Part shown: positions 1 through 7,970 of the stretch, piece by piece
Layout of the letters: each line of letters begins with the position of its first letter
How positions within the stretch are numbered: the stretch's first letter is position 1
Assembly: GCA_900546715.1 (NCBI GenBank)
Contig: UREA01000001.1
Coordinates: 1 to 64,000 of the forward strand
DNA: 64,000 nt
Reading direction: 5' to 3'
From: an uncultured Mycoplasmatota bacterium
Lineage (GTDB): Bacteria; Bacillota_I; Bacilli_A; RF39; UBA660
Position numbers and translations under genes: made by a program
Notes under the pieces: generated by a model
Told to the model about the DNA's origin: nothing
The model's input: the letters and a program-made list of their open reading frames with translations, nothing else
The model's database searches: none

Positions 1-29
1 ACAATAAATTGTCTCTAAATTCTTAACAA

Positions 30-49
30 TTTACGTGCTGAAGCACGTG
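30..49. repeat. Short inverted repeat at window edge
   Basis: Arms ACGTGCT and AGCACGT are separated by two bases, just beyond the stop codon of the first minus-strand gene. It could be a terminator hairpin, but no T-run follows on the minus strand, and nothing else is recognisable in bases 1-57. Confidence 0.4.
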
Positions 50-57
50 GCCTGAAC

Positions 58-981
58 CTATTGTCCGAAACGGTCAAATATAGTTTGAATAGATGTACTA
101 TTTGTTGTCCAACCACTTTTAAGTAGACTTATAACAGTCGATGCCTTTATTTTATTAAAACCAAGTTCATTAGAATAACTGTAATATAAACTTAATTCAT
201 CAAAAGAAAATATAGCCATAAAATTTAATTCTTCAGTATTTTCATAAGATAAATTAAATTGTTTTAATGTACTTAATTCTTCATTTGTTAACATTTTATT
301 AAATAAAGTATTAATATACCTAATTGCTTCATGTTCTCCTTTAAAGTCCTTAGCTAATACTTCTTTTATTTTTCTTATTTTAAAATCTAGTATTTCTGCT
401 TTAGTTTTACCACTAAAATTTGTATTATTTAAAATCCTTTTAAATTCATCAATATAATCATCTGTATATTTATCAGCAATAAACCCGAGTTTTTTATCCA
501 TTTCTTCACATTCTCTTAAAGAAATGATATCATAATCATTATTACCATTAGTAGTAAAGCCAAATTCTTTAGTTCTAAGTCCCGCTTGGATATTGGATAA
601 ATCTAAGGTTAAATCAAGAAGTATTTTTGAGTTATCTTTAAATGATACTTCTGTTGCTACATGTTCTTTATTAAAGCTTCTACCATTAATTTTTCTTTCT
701 ATTACTTTAGCATGGCATGTTGGCACTAAACCATTTATTAATACTGTAAGTACTTCACTTATTTGATAACATGTTTGATATCTACTAATTTCATTATCCG
801 CATAGTCAAGAGGTTTAGAGATAACTGATTCATCTGCTACTATGCGGTAGTCATAACTAAATAACTTACCTAAATTAATATAAATATATCTTACTTTTTC
901 TAAATCTGTTAAATCATCAGGCATAGATGTAGCAATAAAGTTTATTGAAGGTATAATATTTTGACCAACTTTTAAGTTCAT
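58..981 (-). CDS. Transglutaminase-like Cys-His-Asp protein, putative
   Basis: I do not recognise a named family. A cysteine (C71 in TCYQIS), a histidine (H107 in EHVATEV) and an aspartate (D123 in LLDLTLD) appear in the order and approximate spacing of a transglutaminase-like papain-fold triad, so an intracellular peptidase or transferase is possible. There is no signal peptide or membrane segment. An in-frame TTG lies five codons upstream, but the ATG used here has GGATGTG at ribosome-binding distance. A TATAAT at 1001-1006 and a TTGTAA/TATACT pair (1037-1042, 1013-1018) lie upstream. The family assignment is inference from three motifs only. Confidence 0.5.
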   Translation of the reverse strand: MNLKVGQNIIPSINFIATSMPDDLTDLEKVRYIYINLGKLFSYDYRIVADESVISKPLDYADNEISRYQTCYQISEVLTVLINGLVPTCHAKVIERKINGRSFNKEHVATEVSFKDNSKILLDLTLDLSNIQAGLRTKEFGFTTNGNNDYDIISLRECEEMDKKLGFIADKYTDDYIDEFKRILNNTNFSGKTKAEILDFKIRKIKEVLAKDFKGEHEAIRYINTLFNKMLTNEELSTLKQFNLSYENTEELNFMAIFSFDELSLYYSYSNELGFNKIKASTVISLLKSGWTTNSTSIQTIFDRFGQ

Positions 982-1012
982 GATTATCACATCCAATATA
1001 ATTATACAATAT

Positions 1013-1069
1013 AGTATAATAAAAAGCTAATATTAGTTACAACCCACATGTTCCATTTTGGAACATGTG
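1013..1069 (-). promoter_or_regulatory. Promoter with adjacent 10-bp-arm palindrome
   Basis: On the minus strand TTGTAA (1037-1042), an 18-bp spacer and TATACT (1013-1018) resemble a sigma-A promoter for the transglutaminase-like gene. Immediately upstream lies a perfect inverted repeat, CACATGTTCC (1045-1054) and GGAACATGTG (1060-1069), with a 5-base loop and no T-run on either side. It looks more like an operator than a terminator. Confidence 0.5.
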
Positions 1070-1103
1070 ATATATGTTTCTGAACATCTTCACTGTTTTT
1101 CTT

Positions 1104-1141
1104 TCACAAAAAATATTGACAAATGCTAATGTCAATATTTT
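1104..1141 (-). terminator. secA terminator
   Basis: AAATATTGACA (1111-1121) pairs with TGTCAATATTT (1130-1140). On the minus strand the hairpin is followed by a T-run, and it lies downstream of the secA stop. Confidence 0.7.
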
Positions 1142-1154
1142 TAATTTTACTTAG

Positions 1155-1186
1155 TTTTAATTTGGTCGAATTCGACTAAATTAAAA
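1155..1186. repeat. 32-bp near-perfect palindrome after secA
   Basis: The two 16-bp halves meet at 1170/1171 with one mismatched pair and no loop. The centre reads GTCGAATTCGAC, which contains two abutting GTCGAA half sites resembling incomplete Spo0A boxes. It starts a few bases beyond the secA stop and is separate from the terminator hairpin. Confidence 0.6.
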
Positions 1187-1192
1187 TTTTAA

Positions 1193-3688
1193 CTATGCAT
1201 TCTTTCCACAACAATTCTTGTATTTTTTTCCTGAGCCGCAGATGCATGGGTCATTCCTGCCTATTTTGGCAGCAACTCTTTTTGGAGCTGCTTTTACTTT
1301 TTCTTTACCGTCGTTTGCTTGACCTTGTAAAGTTTGCTTTCTTTCGGTATTTTGTCTTACTTCTGCTTTAAGTAGGAATGTTGCAATATCATTATCTATC
1401 TTATTAAGAAGATTTTCAAACATTTCGTAACCTTCCATAGTATATACTTGAACAGGATTACTTTGAGCATAACCTCTAAGGCCAACACCTTCTTTTAAGT
1501 GTTCCATAGCACTCATATGTTCTACCCAATTTGAATCAATTACTCTTAAAGATATAGCTTTTTCAAATTCATTCATTAAAGGTGAAGATATCATTTTCTT
1601 TTCATAATCTTTAATTACTAAATCGAAAATATAATCAACTACTTCTTGCTCTTTTAAATTTTCAATATCTTTAACATCTAAGTTTTGATTTTTTAAGAAA
1701 TTTGTATTTACATATTCTACTATTTCTGATAAATCATGTTCTGTTAAATAATTTTCTGGTGGAATATGTGATTCTACTAAATTTCTAATAGTATTTCTAA
1801 ATGTTTCAATTATTTTATCATGTATAGATTCTTCATCTAATATTTCATTTCTTCTAGAATAAATTATTTCTCTTTGTTCATTTAAAACATTGTCAAAATC
1901 AAGAAGACTTTTACGATAATCATAGTTATTTCCTTCAACTTTCTTTTGAGCAGATTCAATAGATTTAGTCAAAGTTTTAGAACGGATTGCTTGAGTTTCT
2001 TCAAGGCCTAGACTAGTTAACATATTTTGAATTCTTTCAGTTCCAAAACGACGCATTAAATCATCATCAAATGAAACAAAGAATTGACTAGTTCCTGGAT
2101 CTCCTTGACGACCAGCACGACCACGTAATTGGTTATCAATACGACGAGATTCATGTCTTTCAGTACCAATTACATAAAGACCACCAAGTTCACGAACACC
2201 AACGCCCAATTTTATATCAGTTCCACGACCTGCCATATTAGTAGCTAGAGTAATAGCTCCTTTTTCACCAGCATGAGCGATAATTTCTGCTTCACGTTCA
2301 TGATTTTTAGCATTTAATACTTCATGTGGTAATTTATTTTTAGTTAAAAGTTTACTTAATCTTTCATTTGATTCAACAGAAATTGTACCAATAAGTATTG
2401 GTCTACCTATGTTATGTATTTCTTTTACACAATTAATTATTGCTTCATATTTTCCTTTTTCTGTAGGATAAAGTAGATCCGCTAGATCTTCTCTGATTAC
2501 TGGTTTATTTGTTGGAATTTGTATTACATACATATTATAGATATTTCTAAATTCTTCTTCTTCGGTTTTAGCAGTACCAGTCATACCAGCTAGTTTATTA
2601 TACATTCTAAATAAATTTTGAAATGTAATTGTAGCCATAGTTTTTGTTTCAGTATTAATTGTTACGCCTTCTTTAGCTTCAATTGCTTGATGTAAACCTT
2701 CCGAATATTGTCTACCATGCATAAGGCGCCCAGTAAATTGATCAACTATAATAACTGCATCATTTTCTACAACATAATCAATATCTTTTTTAAAACCATA
2801 ATTAGCTTTTAGAGCTTGATTAATGTGATGAACTAAAACTGTGTTATCTAAATCATAAAGATTTTTGATATTAAGTAGTTTTTCTACTTTTTTACTACCT
2901 TCTTCAGTTAATGATACATTTTTAGTTTTTAAATCAATTGTATAATCCGTATCTTCTTTTAATTTTTTAGCAACACGATCGGCATCAATATATAAATTGT
3001 TAGAATTAAATCTACCACCACTAATTATTAATGGGGTTCTAGCTTCATCAATTAAAATAGAGTCAACTTCATCGATGATACAAAAATTTAATCCTCTTTG
3101 AACTCGATTTTCTTTTTTAACAACCATGTTATCACGAAGATAATCAAAGCCAATTTCATTATTTGTTGAATAAGTTATATCAGCATTGTAAGCCTCTTGT
3201 TTTTCTTTAGGACTAAGTTCTCGAAGGTTAACACCAACAGTAATACCTAATAACTCATAAATTGGTCCCATCCACTGTGCATTTCTTTGGGACAAGTATT
3301 CATTAGTTGTTACAACATGGACTCCTTTTCCTTCAAGGGCATTTAGGTAAGCCGGCAAAACAGTGGTTAAGGTTTTACCTTCACCAGTTTTCATTTCTGC
3401 AATATTTCCAAAGTGGATTGCTAAACCACCAAGGATTTGGACATGGAATGGCTTTTCTCCAATAGCCCTATAAGCGGCTTCTCTTGCTACTGCAAAAGCT
3501 GGAACTATTATATCTTCTAGAGTTTTTCCAGTTTCAAGCTCTGCTTTAAATTCAATAGTTTTTTCTTTAAGTTCAGCATCACTTAATTTTTGAATTTCTG
3601 GTTCCATTGCTTCGATTTCTTTAGCAATACTCTCAAAACGACTTAATTCTTTATATTCACTATCTAATAACTTCTTTAAAAATTTCAT
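1193..3688 (-). CDS. secA: Protein translocase ATPase SecA
   Basis: This is the motor ATPase that pushes preproteins through SecYEG at the membrane. Walker A MKTGEGKT is at about residues 99-106, Walker B DEVDSILIDEARTP at about 206, then helicase domain 2 with GRGTDIKLG, and a C-terminal zinc SEC-C motif (CICGSGKKYKNCCGK). At 831 residues it is full length. An in-frame ATG five codons upstream exists, but AGGTGG sits just before the MKFLKKLL start chosen here. A TATAAT at 3706-3711 lies close upstream, directly after the hpf terminator, so it probably has its own promoter. Confidence 0.97.
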   Translation of the reverse strand: MKFLKKLLDSEYKELSRFESIAKEIEAMEPEIQKLSDAELKEKTIEFKAELETGKTLEDIIVPAFAVAREAAYRAIGEKPFHVQILGGLAIHFGNIAEMKTGEGKTLTTVLPAYLNALEGKGVHVVTTNEYLSQRNAQWMGPIYELLGITVGVNLRELSPKEKQEAYNADITYSTNNEIGFDYLRDNMVVKKENRVQRGLNFCIIDEVDSILIDEARTPLIISGGRFNSNNLYIDADRVAKKLKEDTDYTIDLKTKNVSLTEEGSKKVEKLLNIKNLYDLDNTVLVHHINQALKANYGFKKDIDYVVENDAVIIVDQFTGRLMHGRQYSEGLHQAIEAKEGVTINTETKTMATITFQNLFRMYNKLAGMTGTAKTEEEEFRNIYNMYVIQIPTNKPVIREDLADLLYPTEKGKYEAIINCVKEIHNIGRPILIGTISVESNERLSKLLTKNKLPHEVLNAKNHEREAEIIAHAGEKGAITLATNMAGRGTDIKLGVGVRELGGLYVIGTERHESRRIDNQLRGRAGRQGDPGTSQFFVSFDDDLMRRFGTERIQNMLTSLGLEETQAIRSKTLTKSIESAQKKVEGNNYDYRKSLLDFDNVLNEQREIIYSRRNEILDEESIHDKIIETFRNTIRNLVESHIPPENYLTEHDLSEIVEYVNTNFLKNQNLDVKDIENLKEQEVVDYIFDLVIKDYEKKMISSPLMNEFEKAISLRVIDSNWVEHMSAMEHLKEGVGLRGYAQSNPVQVYTMEGYEMFENLLNKIDNDIATFLLKAEVRQNTERKQTLQGQANDGKEKVKAAPKRVAAKIGRNDPCICGSGKKYKNCCGKNA

Positions 3689-3705
3689 TTTCCACCTCAG
3701 CATTT

Positions 3706-3711
3706 ATTATA
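3706..3711 (-). promoter_or_regulatory. secA -10 box
   Basis: TATAAT on the minus strand lies about 18 bases before the secA start. The -35 region falls in the hpf terminator and is poor, so the call rests on the -10 and its position. Confidence 0.45.
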
Positions 3712-3713
3712 TC

Positions 3714-3741
3714 AAAAAAAATAAGAGTTTTAAACTCTTAT
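3714..3741 (-). terminator. hpf terminator
   Basis: ATAAGAGTTT and AAACTCTTAT form a 10-bp stem followed on the minus strand by eight T, between hpf and secA. Confidence 0.8.
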
Positions 3742-3774
3742 AGTAATTTTTTAATAAACTTTTATTATATTAGT

Positions 3775-4308
3775 TTATTTTACATTAATTATACCGTAGC
3801 TGCCATCTTTTCTTTTGTATAAAACAGATACACAATCTTCATCAATATTTTTGAAGACAAAGAAATCATGGTTTAAAAGTTCAATTTGTAATATCGCTTC
3901 TTCTTCATCCATTGGTTTCATATCGATATCTTTTCTTTTAACAATTTTTCCTTCTTCTTCTACTTCTGGAATTTCTTCATAATCAAAATTCATTTCAAAT
4001 TTTGGTACATCACGATATTTCTTTTCTAATTTAGCTTTGTTTTTTCTAATTTGTCCTTCAAGTTTATCAATAACTAAATCTGTTGCAGCATATAAGTCTT
4101 GATGTCTTTCTTCTGCTCTTAGTGTAAATTTAGAAGTTGGAACAGTAACTTCAATGCTTTGGTCTTGATTCTTAACTTTTATAAGAACCTTACATTCAAT
4201 TTCCTTTGGTTTTTCAAAATACTTATCAAGTCTACTTAATTTTTCTGTTATGTATTCTTTAATTGCTTTGGTAACTGTTATTTTATCACCACGAATACTT
4301 ATTTTCAA
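3775..4308 (-). CDS. hpf: Ribosome hibernation promoting factor, long form
   Basis: Long HPF proteins dimerise 70S ribosomes into inactive 100S particles in stationary phase. The N-terminal half (MKISIRGDKITVTKAI onward) is the S30AE-type RNA-binding domain; after an acidic linker the C-terminal domain (MKPMDEEEAILQIELLNHDF to the end) is the dimerisation domain. At 177 residues it is the usual length for the Firmicutes long form. The start codon is TTG, preceded by AGAGGTGAT at good spacing. It is followed by its own terminator and then secA, an order also seen in other Firmicutes. Confidence 0.95.
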   Translation of the reverse strand: MKISIRGDKITVTKAIKEYITEKLSRLDKYFEKPKEIECKVLIKVKNQDQSIEVTVPTSKFTLRAEERHQDLYAATDLVIDKLEGQIRKNKAKLEKKYRDVPKFEMNFDYEEIPEVEEEGKIVKRKDIDMKPMDEEEAILQIELLNHDFFVFKNIDEDCVSVLYKRKDGSYGIINVK

Positions 4309-4367
4309 AATATATCACCTCTATTAATAATATACCATAAATTATGAAAAAAAACTACATATTAGTT

Positions 4368-4396
4368 AGAAAAACACATGTATTATTTACATGTGT
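4368..4396 (-). terminator. Terminator overlapping a lipoprotein stop codon
   Basis: ACACATGT (4374-4381) and ACATGTGT (4389-4396) form a stem that begins inside the last codons of the lipoprotein gene and is followed by T residues on the minus strand. Confidence 0.65.
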
Positions 4397-4832
4397 AGCC
4401 TTCTTCTTCCATACCACTTTTAATTTCTTCTAATGTTTCATCAGAATTTATCATATCAGACAAATCATATTCTTCAATAGTTTCTTCACTTGCTTCATCT
4501 AAAGATACTTCATAAGTAACTCTAAAAGCATGATTATCTTCATCAACAGCAGTAGATATTTTAATACCATCTTCTTCAACTGGTTCAAAAGTTGAATTCA
4601 TTGTTGATACGAACGAATCCCACATTGTAATCATGTCATCATCATTTAATTTCATATCCATATTCATTGTAAATTCATTAACTTTATCATCTTTAAATTT
4701 CATAATTACTTCACTAGTATAAATCATACCGTCTTCTTCTTCGGACAATGTACAAGTTAATTTTTGTGAACCACAACCAGTTAATAAGAATATACCTACT
4801 ACTAAAAGTGCTACTACTTTTACACTCTTCAA
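4383..4832 (-). CDS. Acidic lipoprotein of unknown function
   Basis: The N-terminus MKSVKVVALLVVGIFL leads into the lipobox LTGC, so the mature protein should be lipid-anchored on the outer face of the membrane after Lgt and signal peptidase II processing. The remaining roughly 130 residues are rich in Asp and Glu, with a second cysteine near the end (YTCK). The layout is like small YehR/DUF1307-type lipoproteins, but I cannot assign it firmly. The start codon is TTG with AAAGGAGG upstream. It sits between hpf and csp with terminators on both sides, so it is probably a single-gene unit. Confidence 0.85.
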   Translation of the reverse strand: MKSVKVVALLVVGIFLLTGCGSQKLTCTLSEEEDGMIYTSEVIMKFKDDKVNEFTMNMDMKLNDDDMITMWDSFVSTMNSTFEPVEEDGIKISTAVDEDNHAFRVTYEVSLDEASEETIEEYDLSDMINSDETLEEIKSGMEEEGYTCK

Positions 4833-4885
4833 TTAATAGTTCCTCCTTTCTAATTTAAGGATACTATATAAAAGAAAAAATAGCA

Positions 4886-4912
4886 AGAAAAAACTAGAAA
4901 TTAATCTAGTTT
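4886..4912 (-). terminator. csp terminator
   Basis: AAACTAGA and TCTAGTTT form a stem followed by TTTTTTCTT on the minus strand, just beyond the csp stop. Confidence 0.7.
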
Positions 4913-4926
4913 AGTTACTACTTCAT

Positions 4927-5142
4927 CTAACCAATTGCAGTCTTTTCTTCTTCTACTACATCGATTGCTTGCAGTCCCTTAGATGTTTCAATTAATTTAA
5001 AATTAACTAAAGAGCCTTCGGTTAATGTCTTATACCCATCTTTGACTATAGCAGAATAATGCACGAAAATGTCAGACAACTCAGCATATTCGATAAAGCC
5101 ATAGCCTTTTTCGTTGTTGAACCATTTAACTTTGCCTTGCAT
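4927..5142 (-). CDS. csp: Cold-shock protein, CspA family
   Basis: A 71-residue single-stranded nucleic-acid-binding protein acting as an RNA chaperone. It starts MQGKVKWFNNEKGYGFIEY, with RNP1-like KGYGFIEY and RNP2-like DIFVHYSAI. The longer open frame upstream is not coding: the canonical Csp start is here, with AAGGAAGGAG about 11 bases before it. Two Spo0A-type boxes lie upstream (5212-5228), followed on the minus strand by TTGCAT, a 17-bp spacer and TAAAGT, a plausible sigma-A promoter. Control of a Csp by Spo0A is inference from these sites. Confidence 0.95.
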   Translation of the reverse strand: MQGKVKWFNNEKGYGFIEYAELSDIFVHYSAIVKDGYKTLTEGSLVNFKLIETSKGLQAIDVVEEEKTAIG

Positions 5143-5211
5143 CACTTCAATCACTCCTTCCTTCTTTATCTTAACTTTACCACTAAACACGAAGTAATGC
5201 AAGAAAAACCG

Positions 5212-5228
5212 TTCGACAAAATTCGACA
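5212..5228 (-). promoter_or_regulatory. Tandem Spo0A-type boxes upstream of csp
   Basis: TTCGACA at 5212-5218 and again at 5222-5228 gives two TGTCGAA boxes on the minus strand, exactly 10 bp apart. They lie upstream of the TTGCAT/TAAAGT promoter of csp. TGTCGAA is the known core of the Spo0A recognition site. Confidence 0.65.
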
Positions 5229-5258
5229 AAAAAATTAGCATATTTTAGGGAAAATCTG

Positions 5259-5858
5259 CTAATTGTTATCTATTAAATAGGTCTCAAAGTTAGTAAATAT
5301 GTAGGTTTTGTTATCATATTTATTTTCAAAATATTCAAAAAAACTTTGTAAAAATTCACCATGACCTAATAAAATTATTTCTTTATTTTGGATTTTGTCT
5401 TTAATACTAGATAGTAATTTATCTATTGTAGGAAAGTAATTATTATAAATAGTAAATGAATTTATTTTTTTATATTCATCAATAAATGATAGAGTTATAA
5501 AATTATCAAATATGTTTAAGTAACAGTTGTTATTATTTAATTTATAGGTTTTAATCTCATTATCTACCACTATTTTACGATAATTAAATCTTTCAAATAA
5601 TTTTTTTAACAAATTAATATCTGCTGGTGTATAATTTGGAGATACAATGATTTTTATTGTATCTCCAAGTAAATTATTATTTAAGTTATTATCTTTTAAT
5701 ATTTTTTCATACACCTTAATAAACTTATCAATATTATAGATTTTACCATACTCTATAATACCTGAATTAATTTTATATTTTATTAATTTATCTTTTTTCT
5801 TATTTATTAAATAAATACAATCATCTGTTAAATATAATACATTATTAAGTTTTGCCAT
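5259..5858 (-). CDS. Protein of unknown function in the mbl position
   Basis: Not recognised by family. The N-terminus (NNVLYLTDDCIYLI) and the pattern of short strands and helices loosely suggest a worn actin/ASKHA fold, but nucleotide-binding glycine motifs are not obvious. Context is the main clue: in B. subtilis spoIIID is followed by mbl, and here this gene follows spoIIID with a one-base TAATG overlap and AAGGGAG before it, so the two are translationally coupled. It has no signal peptide or membrane segment and is rich in Asn and Lys. A diverged actin-like protein or an unrelated replacement are both possible. Confidence 0.7.
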   Translation of the reverse strand: MAKLNNVLYLTDDCIYLINKKKDKLIKYKINSGIIEYGKIYNIDKFIKVYEKILKDNNLNNNLLGDTIKIIVSPNYTPADINLLKKLFERFNYRKIVVDNEIKTYKLNNNNCYLNIFDNFITLSFIDEYKKINSFTIYNNYFPTIDKLLSSIKDKIQNKEIILLGHGEFLQSFFEYFENKYDNKTYIFTNFETYLIDNN

Positions 5859-6109
5859 TAATCTCCCTTCTTATATTTTGCTTTAGTACTTTCTCCTCCC
5901 CGCAAGTGTTTTGTTCTTTCATGATTATCAAATATTTCATTTATTGATTTAGATAAATTTTCATCAATATCTTTTAATCTTCTTGATAAATCATTATGAA
6001 CTGTACTTTTGCTGATATTAAACTTACTTGCTGTTTCTCTAATAGTTTCTTTGGTGTTTAGAATATGGTTTGCCTCATCTAAAACACGCTTTTTAATATT
6101 TTCTTTCAT
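5858..6109 (-). CDS. spoIIID: Sporulation transcription factor SpoIIID
   Basis: A small mother-cell DNA-binding regulator that works with sigma-E. The protein is about 83 residues, with a helix-turn-helix (TIRETASKFNISKSTVHNDL) and a basic C-terminal tail (ERTKHLRGGESTKAKYKKG) matching the family architecture. An in-frame TTG two codons upstream is possible; the ATG chosen has AAGGGG at 10 bases. This AAGGGG can pair with a CCCTTAA upstream (6116-6147), which may mask the ribosome-binding site. It sits between spoIIQ and the mbl-position gene, as in B. subtilis. Confidence 0.95.
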   Translation of the reverse strand: MKENIKKRVLDEANHILNTKETIRETASKFNISKSTVHNDLSRRLKDIDENLSKSINEIFDNHERTKHLRGGESTKAKYKKGD

Positions 6110-6115
6110 AACCAA

Positions 6116-6147
6116 ACAACCCCTTAATAAATTATATTAATTAAGGG
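6116..6147 (-). promoter_or_regulatory. Hairpin masking the spoIIID ribosome-binding site
   Basis: On the minus strand CCCTTAAT pairs with ATTAAGGGG across an AT-rich loop; the distal arm is the spoIIID Shine-Dalgarno sequence. It could act as a weak terminator after spoIIQ, as translational control of spoIIID, or both. Confidence 0.45.
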
Positions 6148-6156
6148 ATTATTTTA

Positions 6157-6807
6157 TTATTGTAAATCTTTGATATTCATATTATAAAAATCTTCAGGAT
6201 CTATTGTATTACCATTATAGTATACTTCAACTAGTAAGGAATTATCTTTTTCACCTTCTAGTAAGTTATCTCCACTCTTACCGATTATATCACCACTTTT
6301 TAGAACATCTCCATTTTTAACTGTTACTTCACCAAGAGAATAGTAAACTGTTTTTAAATTGGGATTATGAGTTATTTCTATGACATTTCCAAGTATTTCA
6401 TCAGTGGATACATTAGTTACTGTGCCATCAAATGTTGCAAGTACATCAAATACTTCATCTGATGAATATAATACTCCACTATTTTGTAGATATGTTTGTT
6501 CATAATATACCAAAGAGTTTTGTTGAGTCGCTTCATCATCTGTCATATCATAATATGATTTTGAAATACCTACTGATGTAGAGGTAAATGGTTTTACTAT
6601 TTTTGATTCAGTAGTTACATCTGTAGGAGTTTCCTCTTCTTTAATTACTGGTGTTACATCATCATCTAGAACATCTGTTGATAAATCTTGATATTGTAAT
6701 TCCTTTTGTAAGGCACTTCCTAAGAATGAAACACTAATAAATAAGACTGCAATAACTAGAACATAAACTGTCGGTAAGACATAGCCTTTTAATTTTCTTT
6801 TCTTCAT
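6157..6807 (-). CDS. spoIIQ: SpoIIQ-like LytM/M23 sporulation protein
   Basis: A forespore membrane protein that with SpoIIIAH bridges the two membranes during engulfment. One N-terminal membrane segment (about residues 10-30), a Thr/Glu-rich linker, then a LytM fold from VFDVLATFDGTVTNVS through VKNGDVLKSGDIIGKSG to the end. The HxH metal motif of active M23 peptidases is replaced around LLVEVYY, so it is probably inactive, as in B. subtilis SpoIIQ. The start has GGATGGTG upstream. Its place between spoIID and spoIIID supports the call more than the sequence alone does. Confidence 0.88.
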   Translation of the reverse strand: MKKRKLKGYVLPTVYVLVIAVLFISVSFLGSALQKELQYQDLSTDVLDDDVTPVIKEEETPTDVTTESKIVKPFTSTSVGISKSYYDMTDDEATQQNSLVYYEQTYLQNSGVLYSSDEVFDVLATFDGTVTNVSTDEILGNVIEITHNPNLKTVYYSLGEVTVKNGDVLKSGDIIGKSGDNLLEGEKDNSLLVEVYYNGNTIDPEDFYNMNIKDLQ

Positions 6808-6849
6808 AATTCACCATCCTAGTTAAAGTATGGGAATATTTTTTATAAT

Positions 6850-7761
6850 TTATACATTGATTTTTTCTAATTCGACATTTTTATAATAATATTTTAAAAT
6901 TTCTTCATAAGTTTTACCTTCTTTAGCCATTTCATTGGCGCCATATTGACTCATTCCCACACCATGACCATAACCATTTGTGGTAATTGTTATATCATCA
7001 GCTATAGCAATTTGAAAATCAGTTGAACGAAGTCCTAAAAGAGTGCGAAATTCTGTTCCTTTAAAAGTTTTGTTATTAACTTGTATGTTATCAACACGAT
7101 TAGTATCACTTCTATTTATTTCATTAATAGATATATTAGAACAATCAATTCCTAATTTGTTACAAAATTCCTCTTTGGTAAATGTCGTTGTGACAGTAAA
7201 ATTTTTGAGAGTTTTATCCCAAGAGGAATCAACACTTACTAAATAATCTTTGGCCTCTCCAAAAACACTTGATACATCTTCCGTATAGCCATTACTCATA
7301 GAAAAATAATAAGCACTGATAACTTCGCCATCATAAGTCATTACTAAATCTTCGGTAGCATCAACGGCATTTTTTATTTTATTATAGTAATATTCAAAGT
7401 CTTCGCCCCATTTTTCTTTCATATCACTTTCAGTTATATACACTTGATTAGTTATATCTGATAGAATATCATAATCAGTAGTTGTGGTATTCATTTTATA
7501 AATGGCATAGGACCTGGCTGCAACTGCTTGGGCTTTTAGAGCTTCAATTTCAAATGATGCAGGCATTTCCCCAGCTAGAACACCAATTAAGTATTCTTCT
7601 AAATCAATGTCTTTTATTTCATTTGACTCGCTATCCTTGAGAGTTATCTCTATATTTTCATCTTTGTTTTCTTTTAAAAAAGTAGTTTCCCCGGAGAAAC
7701 TACTAAAAATTGCAACAATACTTAAAATGATTATTGGTATAATTAAATATTTGTTTTTCAT
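6850..7761 (-). CDS. spoIID: Stage II sporulation protein D (SpoIID)
   Basis: A lytic transglycosylase of the DMP engulfment machine that cuts septal peptidoglycan. The signature run EEYLIGVLAGEMPASFEIEA followed by LKAQAVAARSYA is at about residues 55-87 and includes the catalytic Glu; the C-terminal SpoIID motif GYGHGVGMSQYGANEMA is also intact. A single N-terminal membrane anchor precedes it. At 303 residues it is slightly shorter than the B. subtilis protein. The ribosome-binding site is weak (AGGAAT, distant). It heads the spoIID-spoIIQ-spoIIID run. Confidence 0.96.
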   Translation of the reverse strand: MKNKYLIIPIIILSIVAIFSSFSGETTFLKENKDENIEITLKDSESNEIKDIDLEEYLIGVLAGEMPASFEIEALKAQAVAARSYAIYKMNTTTTDYDILSDITNQVYITESDMKEKWGEDFEYYYNKIKNAVDATEDLVMTYDGEVISAYYFSMSNGYTEDVSSVFGEAKDYLVSVDSSWDKTLKNFTVTTTFTKEEFCNKLGIDCSNISINEINRSDTNRVDNIQVNNKTFKGTEFRTLLGLRSTDFQIAIADDITITTNGYGHGVGMSQYGANEMAKEGKTYEEILKYYYKNVELEKINV

Positions 7762-7784
7762 AATTAAATTATATTCCTAAGACT

Positions 7785-7970
7785 CTAAAATATGTTGGTA
7801 AAATCCATGATGAAATTAGCAAGCAAATAACCTAAAGCTAAACTTAGTGATACTACTAAGACTCTTGCTTCAATTACTTTATCTTTTTTAATGATGCCAT
7901 TAAAATTGATACCAGATATAGCAAAAGCAGCAATAAAGGTACAAATGATATATAAAACAATTTTAAACAT
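7785..7970 (-). CDS. YwzB-like DUF1146 membrane protein
   Basis: A 61-residue protein with two membrane segments flanking the conserved centre ISGINFNGIIKKDKVIEARV. This matches the DUF1146/YwzB family, found in Firmicutes near murA and spoIID; its function is unknown. Its ATG overlaps the last eight bases of rpiB, so the two are co-translated. Its position just upstream of spoIID agrees with the B. subtilis neighbourhood. Confidence 0.85.
   Translation of the reverse strand: MFKIVLYIICTFIAAFAISGINFNGIIKKDKVIEARVLVVSLSLALGYLLANFIMDFTNIF

Noticed and set aside
5143..5241. Longer csp reading frame
   Set aside because: The extra 33 codons cover the promoter and Spo0A boxes; all Csp proteins begin at the MQGKVKWF start.
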